Positions 1-8,964 of a stretch of 23,504 nucleotides of DNA are shown here, piece by piece (position 1 is the stretch's first letter; every line of letters begins with the position of its first letter). Made by a program: the position numbers and the translations under genes. Below the pieces are notes generated by a model. The model worked only from the letters and a program-made list of their open reading frames with translations, did no database searches and had not been told where the DNA came from. This stretch comes from Nemertoderma westbladi (taxonomy: Eukaryota; Xenacoelomorpha; Nemertodermatida; Nemertodermatidae): NCBI GenBank assembly GCA_032718475.1, contig JAUCBJ010000151.1:1-23504 (forward strand), given 5' to 3'.

Positions 1-493
1 TAGTTAGTTAGGTAACAGTTTATACTTTCGATAATTCAAGCAGTTTACAAAAGGCCGGTGTTTCTGGCTTAGACAGCAATAACAACAAAGTATCAACTCT
101 AAAACAGTAAGACCGAACACTCTCCTTATGATCGACTAAAAGCTACACGTCGACAGGAAAAATCGCTCTGATTGGCTCAAGCCAAACAAAGAACCTTGCA
201 TCTAATGGCTGTTTCCATGTCAGCAACCAGCTGCTAGATGTCGTAATATGAATTATCACGGCTAAGCTATGAAAGGTAGTTGGTGTATTACAGGTTTTTT
301 GCCTTACCATGTCCGCCAAAACACGTATATAGCAGAATGATTTTTATGTCCGTTAAAACACCTGTAAAGGTACCTTGCGGGCGAGGGGAATATATATACA
401 GTTAGAGAACCTTTTTAGAGTATTCCAGCGCCTGGGGGGGAACTGGCCAGCAAAGGCAAACGCATCAGTTATCCCACAAAAGCTTTTACACCG
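1..493. repeat. 493-bp direct repeat, left copy (cut by window edge)
   Basis: Identical to 20926-21418 except for one C/T difference (base 114 against 21039), with no indels. The match ends sharply at 493/494, where LINE 1 coding sequence begins, so this is the right end of something inserted into the LINE reverse transcriptase. The window starts inside or at the edge of the repeat, so 493 bp is a minimum length. A TATA-like run lies at 391-398. The ends are not a clean TG...CA, although CA occurs at 489-490. An LTR, a DNA-transposon end or a segmental duplication are all possible. Confidence 0.95.
391..398 (+). promoter_or_regulatory. TATA-like box inside the 493-bp repeat
   Basis: TATATATA preceded by a GC-rich stretch (GCGGGCGAGGGG) and duplicated at 21316-21323. 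This would suit a core promoter in an LTR-like repeat, but in AT-rich DNA such a word is weak evidence and no transcript start can be shown. Confidence 0.2.
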
Positions 494-1203
494 TCCTTTA
501 GGATTCTAGGACTAATTTCGTTGGGGCCACTACTCTTTGAAGTGCCCAGGCTGTTCAGGCTCTTGAAGTTTGTGTCACAGTTAGTTGGTTGCAGTGAGAA
601 ACTATTTCTTTGATACCTTTATCGAGATAGAAGTCTTGGAGCACTTTACCATTGTAGAATCTTGTTGTGGGTGGGATGTTATCAGCCAATTTATCTGCGA
701 TCGTTGTACGAAGTATATATTAATTTGTGAAGCTATCTCATTGGGATCCTGGATGAGCACATCGCAAACTTGTATACTCGAGATGGCACTACATGTTGAA
801 CTACAGTAGCTCGTTTTGAGGGGGCTCCTATGTCCTTCAGGGTTTTCCATAGCTCTTTACTGTTTGATTTGTTTTGTTCTAGTTTAGTTTTAATGTAAGA
901 TTCTTTGGCTTCACGTATTTGAGACACAACATAATTTCTCTTGAGTTTATAGGAATCGTAGTTGGTAGATGTTCTGTGGTTGTAAAATCGTTTTCTAGAG
1001 CAGCGTTCCTGGAATGTATGAGGGATACAATAAAGCTGGTCATCCATGGCTTGGTTTTTGTTTTGACTCGGACGTTTCTGTATGGAGCAATAGTGTTCAG
1101 AGTTCGAACCAGTTCGTTAGTTAATTGTTCGCGGTATTTCAACTTTTCATAACGCGAGTTGAATATTTTTCGGATTTATTTATAATGAATATTCCAATAT
1201 CAG
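494..1203 (-). pseudogene. LINE 1 ORF2 fragment: linker and start of reverse transcriptase
   Basis: Read on the minus strand, this is the segment between endonuclease and reverse transcriptase of a CR1/L2/jockey-like LINE. Recognisable pieces in order are KYREQLTNEL, KTKPWMTSFI, YKLKRNYVVSQIREAKESY, WKTLKDIGAPSK, DPNEIASQINIYFV and, at 494-540, KSSGPNEISPRILKD, the usual opening of the RT domain. The reading frame changes between about 990 and 960 and again near 850, so the copy is dead. The RT is cut off at 494 by the 493-bp repeat, so fingers, palm and thumb are missing. The start of this segment is separated from the endonuclease by the GC-rich insert at about 1204-2541. Family assignment is from motif order only; the clade is uncertain. 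Confidence 0.85.
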
Positions 1204-1464
1204 TACTGGGTGCGGGAACATGAAATTTGGGTACATTCAATGGACTGGGGGCGATTTACGGGCGAATATTGGGGCGAATTACGGGGCACGGGACTCATAT
1301 CAGATATTTAAGGGCCAAGGGTGGGAGGCAAAATCAAGCAGTACTCAGGTTTACCTGATACTATTAGGCCTAGCCAACTTCCTGCTGCCTGTAGAGGTGG
1401 ATTTGGTAACTCGCTAGGCCTAGGGACAAGGACTGCCCTTAGCGGTCCCTGGCCAACAGCAGTT

Positions 1465-2140
1465 ATTACGAGCCTGAATAAGGACTCGGAAAGTCTGCTG
1501 ATTGCGTCAGGGATTTGCGAGATCCTTAGCAGTCCCTGGTCACCGCCTCACCGGCAGTTATTACAAGCCTGAATAAGGACTCGGAAAGCTTGCCGGCTGC
1601 ACTGGGGACTTTCGACGGATCGACCGACTAACGGAGGAAGGGTTCGACGAGGACTGCCTTCCTGGAGAGTGTTCCACGACCGGCGTTAGTACGAGCCTGA
1701 ATAAGGACTCGGAAAGCTACCGACAGTTGGGACTCACAACGGGCTGACAGACCCCTTGCCAAGCCGTAGCTTTCCTGATGACTGATCCCTTCAGGGTTCG
1801 GGAAGGGTGGGACGGACACGCAACGGGGTCGAAAGACAAAGGACCGGACTCTACTGGCCTACCGACTATTCGGAGCAGCTTCTCGGCTACCGAAGCGACT
1901 ACGAGCCTGAAAGGGACTCGGAAAGCTTAGGTGGTTGGGACCCTGCGATGAACCGACAGACCCCTAGCCAAGCCGTACCGCTTTCCTGATGACCGATCCC
2001 TTCGGGGTTCGGGAATGGTGGGATGGACACGCAACCGGGTCTACCGACTTGACCGACCCTTAGCCAAGCCGTACCGCTTTCCTGATGACCGATCCCTTCG
2101 GGGTTCGGGAAGGGTGGGACGGACACGCAACAGGGTCGAC
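1465..2140 (+). repeat. GC-rich tandem/composite repeat, ~96- and ~200-bp periods
   Basis: Two modules alternate. Module A (core GCCTGAATAAGGACTCGGAA) occurs near 1472, 1567, 1695 and 1905, the last with AAGGG replacing AATAAGG. Module B carries CCTGATGA followed by an inverted pair around TTCG. It occurs with CCTGATGA at 1784, 1985 and 2081, and its copies extend over about 86 bp with shared GACGGACACGCAAC ends. Spacings of 95-96 and 201-210 bp indicate unequal duplication of a composite A-B unit. Stop-free frames across this stretch reflect base composition; no protein is proposed. Confidence 0.8.
1711..1830 (+). ncRNA. Hammerhead-like fold (tentative)
   Basis: GGAAAGCTAC at 1711-1720 pairs perfectly with GTAGCTTTCC at 1776-1785, which runs directly into TGATGA. 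A stem (CTGATCCC with GGGTTCGG, one mismatch) follows, then GAA. That order (CTC, stem I, CUGAUGA, stem II, GAA) is that of a hammerhead ribozyme. However, the C of CUGAUGA is consumed by the stem, the residue after GAA is G rather than A, and no convincing stem III is visible. It may be a decayed or unrelated structure. Confidence 0.2.
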
Positions 2141-2541
2141 CGACACCGACACCATGGTACCGGGACCAGGACCGAGGGAAAATGGGGAACATTAGTTAGG
2201 TTAAAATCTAAAGCGAACAGTGGGTAATTAATTAATGTACTGTAGGAATTCATATTGTCGTATATTATTGTGAATATTTGGTGTATATTGGTGTGGGGAA
2301 GCCCAACTTATTCTCAATCAAGATTCAACTGTAGGAAAGTTACATTAAACGATTATATCCAACCAATGCAACGTTTTCTCAATTGCAATCTTGCATCTCA
2401 GAAAGGACTCCTTCTCCACTCCCAATATCCGGTGACTAGCCGGAATCCCGTGGTCTGAAAATTCCGCCTCCAGCATCGGCGTTTTCCCCATGGTGTCGGG
2501 AATAACGGCAACATTAATGGTTCGGCTGCCTTGTTGGCACA

Positions 2542-3464
2542 TATGTCAGAGTCATGATAGATTGTAAGTGGGAATTGTTGCTTAGGTGGTTACATAGCTC
2601 ATCAGGGGAGTACAGTTTGTATGAGCGGCAGAAACGCGTGAAGTGTTTGTTTGAGTCACTCTTTTTTATTCGTTTCCTGGTCACAAAGACCATGAAATGG
2701 TCGCTGAGTCCAATCTTAATTACTTGGCTAGATCGCACGAGTTCTGATTCGGAAGTGAACACATGATCAATTGATGTTTCGGTTGTAGTTGTCACCCGTG
2801 TTGGTTCCTTTATTAGTTGGGTTAGGCCAGAAGAGTTACAGAATGTTTGTAGGTTTAATCTTTGGGTCGCGGAGTTTGGGTTGCGGATGTTGAGTGTGTC
2901 ACTGTTTGTATCGCCGAATATGAACACTTCTTTATAACTGGATATGTCACCGAGGGCAGTTTCTAGGTCTTCAAAAAATGATAGATAGGCAGGAGGGCAG
3001 TACTGTATATAGCTCCCAGTAGGATTGGTTTTGTTTGAGGCAGTAGGAGGTTCCCGAAAATACATTCAATGTTGGTAGCAATATTTATTTGGTTAAATGA
3101 ATATTTTTCTAGGATTTAAAGGGCGAATCCCCCACCTTCTCTATCGCGGTCGTTTCTGAGTATAATATAACCTTGGCTGTTTAATACAGAGTTTGTGATG
3201 GAATTATCGAGCCAGGTTTCGGATAACATCAGTATGTCAATGTCTTTTGATTTAAGGATTAGTTTAATTTCCTAAATTTTTGGGAGAATACTTCTTACAT
3301 TTAGATGCGCAATATGGATACCTGGAGTTTGCAGTATATGTTGACAAGGGTGACATTTTGTTGTTTTGTTGGTGTTTGCCGGTGGTAGTCAATCTACATC
3401 CTCACTGCTGTTAAAAGTATATTTTCTGGATTTGTTGAGGCGATTTGAGGTCGAACTGTCGAGG
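2542..3464 (-). pseudogene. LINE 1 ORF2 start and APE-type endonuclease
   Basis: This is the N-terminal apurinic-like endonuclease of a non-LTR retrotransposon, the enzyme that nicks target DNA for target-primed reverse transcription. On the minus strand the motifs come in the family order: HIAHLNVRSILPK (about 3330-3290), LMLSETWLD with the catalytic Glu (about 3225-3205), ILRNDRDREGGG (about 3170-3130), FIFGDTNSD (about 2925-2900), then SIDHVFTS and GLSDHFMV with the SDH signature (about 2690-2710). Stops occur after the GGGFAL segment and near 3275, so it is inactive. The 5' side ends at the 8-bp duplication of the foldback element (3465-3472), and the 3' side ends at the GC-rich insert. 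The CR1/L2/jockey assemblage fits best. Confidence 0.88.
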
Positions 3465-3472
3465 AATCAGCG
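3465..3472. repeat. 8-bp target-site duplication, left copy
   Basis: AATCAGCG immediately left of the element terminus GGTAAT. The identical 8-mer follows the right terminus at 5917-5924. Flanking LINE sequence continues on both sides (ORF2 left, ORF1 right). Confidence 0.9.
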
Positions 3473-3478
3473 GGTAAT

Positions 3479-4619
3479 GGTGAAAAATATCGAGAGTAAA
3501 AATATCGAGAGTAAAAATAACGAGAGTAAAAATATCGAGAGTAAAAATAACGAGTGTTGAAAATTAACGTGATTAAAAAATATCGAGAGTAAAATAACGC
3601 GAGATGAAAAATATCGAAAATAACGAGTGTTGAAAAATATCGAGTGTTGAAAAATATCGAGAATAAAAATATCGAGTGTTGAAAAATATCGAGAGTAAAA
3701 ATATCGAGTGTTGAAAAATATCGAGAGTAAAAATATCGAGTGTTGAAAAATATCGAGAGTAAAAATATCCAGTGTTGAAAAATATCGAGAGTAAAAATAT
3801 CCAGTGTTGAAAAATATCGAGTGTTGAAAAATATCGAGAATAAAAATATCGAGTGTTGAAAAATATCGAGAGTAAAAATATCGAGTGTTGAAAAATATCG
3901 AGAGTAAAAATATCGAGTGTTGAAAAATAGCGAGAGTAAAAATATCGAGTGTTGAAAAATATCGAGAGTAAAAATATCGAGTGTTGAAAAATATCGAGAG
4001 TAAAAATATCGAGTGTTGAAAAATATCGAGAGTAAAAATATCCAGTGTTGAAAAATATCGAGTGTTGAAAAATATCCAGAATAAAAATATCGAGTGTTGA
4101 AAAATATCGAGAGTAAAAATATCCAGTGTTGAAAAATATCGAGTGTTGAAAAATATCGAGAATAAAAATATCGAGTGTTGAAAAATATCGAGAGTAAAAA
4201 TATCGAGTGTTGAAAAATATCGAGAGTAAAAATATCGAGTGTTGAAAAATAGCGAGAGTAAAAATATCGAGTGTTGAAAAATATCGAGAGTAAAAATATC
4301 CAGTGTTGAAAAATATCGAGTGTTGAAAAATATCGAGAGTAAAAATATCGAGTGTTGAAAAATATCGAGTGTTGAAAAATATCGAGAGTAAAAATATCGA
4401 GTGTTGAAAAATATCGAGAGTAAAAATATCCAGTGTTGAAAAATATCGAGTGTTGAAAAATATCGAGAGTAAAAATATCGAGTGTAAAAATATCGAGTGT
4501 TGAAAAATATCGAGAGTAAAAATATCGAGAGTAAAAATATCGAGTGTTGAAAAATATCGAGAGTAAAAATAACGAGTGTTGAAAATATCGAGTGATGAAA
4601 AATATCGAGAGTAAAAATA
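3479..4619 (+). repeat. Left tandem array: ATCGAG-N(3/5)-AAAAAT units
   Basis: Roughly 70 units of two kinds: a 15-mer ATCGAGAGTAAAAAT and a 17-mer ATCGAGTGTTGAAAAAT. They mostly alternate and so make a 32-bp dimer. Variants such as ATCCAG, ATAGCGAG and GAGAAT recur at the same relative places 322 bp apart (GAGAAT at 3836 and 4158, AGCGAG at 3929 and 4251), showing that a block of about ten dimers was duplicated. The outer 150 bp is the most degenerate. The long open frames on the minus strand arise because the unit contains no stop in that direction; they are not genes. Confidence 0.95.
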
Positions 4620-4892
4620 TTGCATTTTGCTTGAGCATTTTATTTAGAATTATGGAACAGTATTGCAGTGCATGGGTTACAACAGTGCAAATAAATGGCA
4701 TTAATACACCTTGGGTACCCATTTACCAGATTTATTATACTAGCTAGTTTTTTGCTATTTTTTTAATAAATATTATAAAAGAAGTGCTAGCTATAAATTT
4801 TGATAAATATTATATTAGCACACGTATAAGCTACCAAATGTTGATAAATATTTTTGTTTTAGAACATTATCATACAACCCTTATTTAAAAAA
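4620..4892. other. Unique centre of the foldback-like element
   Basis: About 270 bp of AT-rich sequence between the two inverted arrays, with several AAATATT-type words and CTAGCTA words. It has no open frame of note and no recognisable promoter or RNA. It would form the loop if the arms paired. Confidence 0.8.
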
Positions 4893-5910
4893 ATTGTTAC
4901 TATCGATATTTTTACTCTCGATATTTTTCAACACTCTATATTTTTCAACACTCGATATTTTTCAACACTCGATATTTTTAATCTCGATATTTTCAACACT
5001 CGATATTTTTACTCTCGATATTTTTCAACACTCGATACTTTTACTCTCGATATTGTTCAACACTCGATATTTTTACTCTCGATATTTTTCAACATTCGAT
5101 ATTTTTACTCTCGATATTTTTCAACACTCGATATTTTTACTCTCGATATTTTTCAACACTCGATATTTTTACTCTCGATATTTTTCAACACTCGATATTT
5201 TTACTCTCGATATTTTTCAACACTCGATATTTTTACTCTCGATATTTTTCAACACTCTATATTTTTCAACACTCATTTTTAATCTCGATATTTTCAACAC
5301 TCGATATTTTTACTCTCGATATTTTTCAACACTCGATATTTTTACTCTCGATATTTTTCAACACTCGATATTTTTACTCTCGATATTTTTCAACATTCGA
5401 TATTTTTACTCTCGATATTTTTCAACACTCGATATTTTTACTCTCGATATTTTTCAACACTCGATATTTTTACTCTCGATATTTTTCAACACTCGATATT
5501 TTTACTCTCGATATTTTTCAACACTCGATATTTTTACTCTCGATATTTTTCAACACTCGATATTTTTACTCTCGATATTTTTCAACATTCGATATTTTTA
5601 CTCTCGATATTTTTCAACACTCTATATTTTTACTCTCGATATTTTTCAACACTCGATATTTTCCAACACTCGATATTTTTCAACACTCGATATTTTTACT
5701 CTCGATATTTTTCAACACTCGATATTTTTACTCTCGATATTTTTCAACACTCGATATTTTTACTCTCGATATTTTCCAACACTCGATATTTTTCAACACT
5801 CGATATTTTTACTCTCGATATTTTTCAACACTCGATATTTTTACTCTCGATATTTTTCAACATTCGATATTTTTACTCTCGATATTTTTCATGTGTCGAT
5901 ATTTTTCAAT
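4893..5910 (-). repeat. Right tandem array, inverted relative to the left array
   Basis: Same 15- and 17-bp units as 3479-4619 but in reverse complement (ATTTTTACTCTCGAT and ATTTTTCAACACTCGAT), about 63 units. It shows its own segmental duplication: the variant block with CACTCTATATTTTTCAACACTC and TTTTTAATCTCGATATTTTC near 4930-5000 recurs near 5250-5300. Another variant, CAACATTCGAT, recurs four times. The rightmost unit is slightly changed and leads into ATTACC. Confidence 0.95.
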
Positions 5911-5916
5911 ATTACC

Positions 5917-5924
5917 AATCAGCG
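5917..5924. repeat. 8-bp target-site duplication, right copy
   Basis: AATCAGCG, identical to 3465-3472, directly after the right terminus ATTACC. Confidence 0.9.
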
Positions 5925-6700
5925 GTTTGGGACATTGATTGTGTTGTTAGGTTGACTAGAGGTGGAGCCCCAGCTGGCTGGTATCTCGCGAACTGCATCT
6001 CGGTAAATAACCCATTGTTTCTCGGGGAAGTCGGATTCGGCTGCCCGTTTGTTCTGTCTCAGATCGTAACGGAGCTTCTGTTTGGCTGGCGTCTAGTCCG
6101 GAGATATAAATAATTTGTTAAACCGTAGGCTATACTGTAGATTCCTTGCTTTCTTCGGTAGCTCCCGTCGCTGGTCTGGTGTAAGTGTCACGACAAGGTT
6201 TTGGGCGTTGTCCGATCCTTGCTTTCCTACTCGTTCGTTTGCGATTTCTTTCACCAGTTGAGATTCCTCTGCTTTATTTGGTTTTGGTTGCGTGCCGCGT
6301 ATTACAATGTTCGCCTTCCTTTGAAGCTGATCCCTATCTTCCTGTTTCATTTGCCTTGATAGCAATGCCACATTAGGAGAGGAAGAGTCTTTGCGCTGTG
6401 TATTTCTACGTGTCATCTCGGCAAAACAGAGTTTGTTTGGTTGATTTGGTTGATCTGTAGTTGTGGACTTTTGTAAATCCTCGAGTTTAGTTTTGAGGGT
6501 TACGTTTTCCTTCTCTAATTCCTGGATTTTGCCTTGCTGAGCAAAACCCACAGCAGTAATTTCTGTCATTCATTTCGTCGGCGTTTGAGGCCCATGGTTG
6601 GAGTTCTGTCCATACTATTGAATATGTTGTGCATTCCACGTCGATACTTATCCATTCTCTATAGGTTTGGATTTCTTTTTCCGCTTCGGTTCGTTAGGAA
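5919..6700 (-). pseudogene. LINE 1 ORF1 (coiled-coil, RNA-binding type)
   Basis: ORF1 of the same LINE, encoding the RNA-chaperone-like partner of ORF2. A continuous frame runs from ATG 6569 to a TAG at 6095-6093. After that TAG the same frame continues with LTP-like TPAKQKLRYDLRQNKRAAE and KQWVIYRDAVREIPASWG to a TGA at 5921-5919, the usual C-terminal region of LINE ORF1 proteins. Residues about 12-35 (KIQELEKENVTLKTKLEDLQK) form a heptad coiled coil. Upstream of 6569 the same frame still reads PNEPKRKKKSKPIENG, a nuclear-localisation-like basic patch, with three stops between, so the true start was further out. ORF1 and ORF2 were close together before the foldback-like element inserted between them. 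Confidence 0.8.
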
Positions 6701-7397
6701 GGGGAGAAGAACCTACAGCTACGGGTGTGTGAGGCAGTGGCATACAGTAGGTGTTGGCATAGCGTTGCTTGAAGACTTCGGGTTTCTCTGCTTAGTAGTT
6801 ATCAAAGAGGACTCGTTTGGGGGAGAAATACGTGTCTAGGTTCGCGATCAGGAAGCGAACCCCGTCGTGTTAGGGGAGGGTCTGTTCAGGGCATCGTTGT
6901 ACTGGTTTCTTGCCTGCTCGAGTCTGTGGTTGTGTCGAAGAGAAAATTAAAGGTTTAAATTCCAATACGCCAATACAGCAATAAATTTGTATATATAAAA
7001 TTATTATAATTAAATAGTGGTAGGCAGATTTAAACAGTTGGTCAGCCGGTAGCTTACCTCACAGCCTCAATTTTGTTTGAGGCGAGTTTGTTCACTCGTT
7101 CACTGTCTGTCTATCAGTCTAGTGTCTACTAAATGACTAAAGGTGTGCTGGTCCTGTACAGTAGCGTAGGAGGTTGTACACTCGTTGAGGTTTCTCAACG
7201 GGCGATCATAATGTAGTAAGTTTTAAGTGTTTAGTATTTATCTCCACCTTTACTTTATAAATGGTGATTATGGCCAAATGTCTTGCTTTCTTAAAGAATC
7301 AAATTGGTCTACTATTTTCCAGACTTGTACGACCGTTGATGATTTCTGGTCTTCTTTTTTCGAAATTCTAAATGAGACATTCTAAATTCTAAAAGGA
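6701..7397. other. LINE 1 5' region and AT-rich flank, no gene
   Basis: The first part is probably LINE 1 5' leader. A 7-bp perfect hairpin GGTTCGC / GCGAACC lies at about 6839-6861. From 6950 the sequence becomes AT-rich and contains small hairpins GCCTCA / TGAGGC (about 7067-7086) and CGTTGAG / CTCAACG (about 7177-7200). No coding motif was recognised. Confidence 0.5.
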
Positions 7398-7915
7398 CAT
7401 GCGTAGAACATAGTCAACCACAATTATGAACAAGAATGGTGCAAGTGTGTCTCCCTGGAGGACGCCCCATAACACTTCAAATGGTTCTGTGTCACCGTCA
7501 ACAGTAGACACCAATGTTTTCGAACCATCGTATACTGATCTGATTGCTGCATAATTTCATCAGGAATCCCATATAATGAAAGTATGCTGAACATACGTGA
7601 GCGGGAGACTGAATCAAAGGCCTTGAATAAGTCAACAAAGATAACAGCCGGATGCCTGTCTTTCTTTTTTGATAACTCTTCAATTATCCTTCTAAGTGCC
7701 AAAATGGGCTCCATGGTCCCACGACATTTACGGAACCCATTCTGATTTCCACGGAGCAGTCTCTCAATGGGATCCCTGATACGATTTAATAGAATTCTAT
7801 TGTATAGCTTTGCGGCAATCGAGATCAATGAGATTCCCCGAAAAGAACCATAGAGTGTTAGGTTGCCCTTCTTGGGAACTGGCACCAACTTATTTGTTTC
7901 ATTTCTTGTGGGACT
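7398..7915 (-). pseudogene. LINE 2 reverse transcriptase fragment, copy a
   Basis: Minus-strand RT fingers and palm start of a non-LTR retrotransposon: LVPVPKKGNL, FRGISLISIAAKLYNRILL, GNQNGFRKCRGT, then the first catalytic aspartate motif IFVDLFKAFDSVSR and the IPDEI helix. Near 7555 the frame shifts; the other frame continues with IRSVYDG, DTEPFEVLWGVLQGDTLAP and FLFIIVVDYVLR, the GxxQGDxxAP block preceding the palm. The segment is truncated before the xADD motif. It is a close relative, in opposite orientation, of 10500-11050. RGISL and QGDTLAP suggest an RTE-like or similar clade, not the LINE 1 family; clade uncertain. Confidence 0.88.
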
Positions 7916-7984
7916 CTAGTTGTTCGTTACATGTCTACTATGGTGGCAACTAACACCGCAACTCAACCGCAACTGGAACCTACA

Positions 7985-8430
7985 GTATATTATTTTTGCT
8001 ACTGTATTTATTAATGATCTACCTAGTATTGGCAACCAATAAAATCTTTACTCTTTGCAGATGATGTTAATTGTCTGTTGCCTGTTATTCGTTGGAAATA
8101 GCCTTAACTTCAGTAAGTCAATAGGCGAACAAATGGCAACTATCAATTGCCACACATAAATGTCACGTTCTACATTTAGGTGGCCACTTGAACCCTAAAA
8201 CTACCGGTACTTACCAGATTGACAACTGTGACCTCCCAGCAAAAACTTTTTGTCGGGATTTAGGTGTCACTATAAATTACGACCTAAAGTTTTCCAAGCA
8301 TTGTATTGAACAGGCAACAAAGGCGTTTAAGGTAACTAATATGCTATTTCGATGTTTTGTAACCAAGAACTGTGTTGCGTTAATATCGCACCTGGCTGGC
8401 ATCTGGCTGGCAACAAGGCATCTGGCTGTT
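7985..8430 (+). pseudogene. LINE 4 reverse transcriptase palm-thumb fragment
   Basis: Plus-strand remnant of a CR1/jockey-like RT. A first frame gives TVFINDLPSIGNQ, the next SLLFADDVNCLLPV carrying the catalytic FADD, and a third, from about 8120, WQLSIATHKCHVLHLGGHLN, QIDNCDLPAK and FCRDLGVTINYDLKFSKHC, the thumb region typical of these elements. Two frameshifts separate the three blocks. The match ends near 8395, after FRCFVTKNCVALI, followed by short direct repeats of CATCTGGCTG and then the tail-like TTGAATTGAATTGAAT. The LINE 3 3' end abuts here, so LINE 3 may have inserted into this copy. Confidence 0.82.
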
Positions 8431-8964
8431 ATCTTTGTTGAATTGAATTGAATAATTCGTTTAATTTCCTGTACATAATGGAGGAATGTAAATAGGAAAA
8501 TTACCTTTAATCACAAACACAGATTACATAAAACTTTAAAATTACAGAAATTATACGTTAAAATTACTTTAAAAGTATGATAAAATTCAACGCATCATTC
8601 ATGCATCCTTGTTAAAAAATCTAAAATTGAAAAATTGCAGTAAAAATAAGTAAAACTTTAAAACGTATATGTCACTTGTTAGCTGAGATTCTTAAAAAAA
8701 AGCTCAAAATTATTAAAAGATACTAGAGACTAGCAACTTAATAAAAATTTAAATCAGGCTAAGTAAAATAATAAATAAATAAATAAAAATTGAAAAAACG
8801 TATGAGAAAATTAACGAAAAAAAAAGAAAAGTAAACAATTGAACGATAAGCCTACAAACAGGATAAATAAAATAAAATAAAATTAAAAATAATGTGCCAA
8901 TATTTAAGAATTGTAGATAAAACTATACATAAATAAAATATCATAGCATGAAAATCGGTATCTC
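8431..8964 (-). mobile_element. AT-rich probable 3' UTR of LINE 3
   Basis: About 530 bp of very AT-rich sequence directly downstream (minus strand) of the LINE 3 coding remnant. In that orientation it ends with AATTCAATTCAATTCAA, a short direct repeat like the 3' tails of many CR1-like LINEs. No open frame is present. The assignment is by position and tail only. Confidence 0.45.

Larger units (their letters stand above)
1204..2541. mobile_element. GC-rich insert splitting LINE 1
   Basis: This block separates two parts of one LINE ORF2 and is clearly GC-rich, at least from 1370 to 2170, in an AT-rich neighbourhood. The flanks carry an imperfect 8-mer (AATATCAG at 1196-1203, TATGTCAG at 2542-2549, 6 of 8 identical), which could be a decayed target-site duplication. 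No terminal inverted repeats were found. The middle consists of repeated modules annotated separately. The part from 2240 to 2541 is AT-richer and holds only a 65-codon minus-strand frame without recognisable motifs. Exact ends and element class are not established. Confidence 0.5.
3473..5916. mobile_element. Foldback-like element with tandem-repeat inverted arms
   Basis: A 2444-bp element bounded by an exact 8-bp duplication (AATCAGCG). The termini are inverted: the left begins GGTAATGGTGAAAAATATCG and the right, read in reverse complement, begins GGTAATATTGAAAAATATCG. Nearly the whole element is two tandem arrays in opposite orientation (about 1.14 kb and 1.02 kb) around a 273-bp unique middle. 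This matches the architecture of Drosophila Foldback elements, whose terminal inverted repeats consist of short tandem repeats; homology to FB is not claimed. There is no credible internal gene, so it would depend on a transposase elsewhere. It inserted at the end of LINE 1 ORF1; the duplicated bases include the reverse complement of an ORF1 TGA stop. An 8-bp duplication is typical of hAT, P, Merlin or MuDR-like elements. Confidence 0.85.

Noticed and set aside
1784-1830. tRNA-like B box (GGTTCGGGAA) in module B
   Set aside because: The match to GGTTCGANNCC is poor, and no A box, cloverleaf or terminator is present.
1628-2253. Open frames over the GC-rich composite repeat
   Set aside because: They are frames through a tandem repeat in GC-rich DNA, present on both strands with the same FPNPEGI-type phrase repeated; no domain was recognised.
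3479-4619. CRISPR-like regular repeats
   Set aside because: There are no unique spacers; units are contiguous 15- and 17-mers in eukaryote-like, LINE-rich DNA and an inverted copy follows.
3394-4722. Open frames of 442 and 350 codons (minus strand) over the left array and 353 codons (plus strand, 4894-5955) over the right array, encoding repeating FNTRYFYSRYF-type peptides
   Set aside because: The 32-bp dimer has no stop in that orientation in any phase, and since 32 is not a multiple of 3 every frame cycles through the same peptide. Openness is a composition effect; the inverted arrays give the same peptide on opposite strands.
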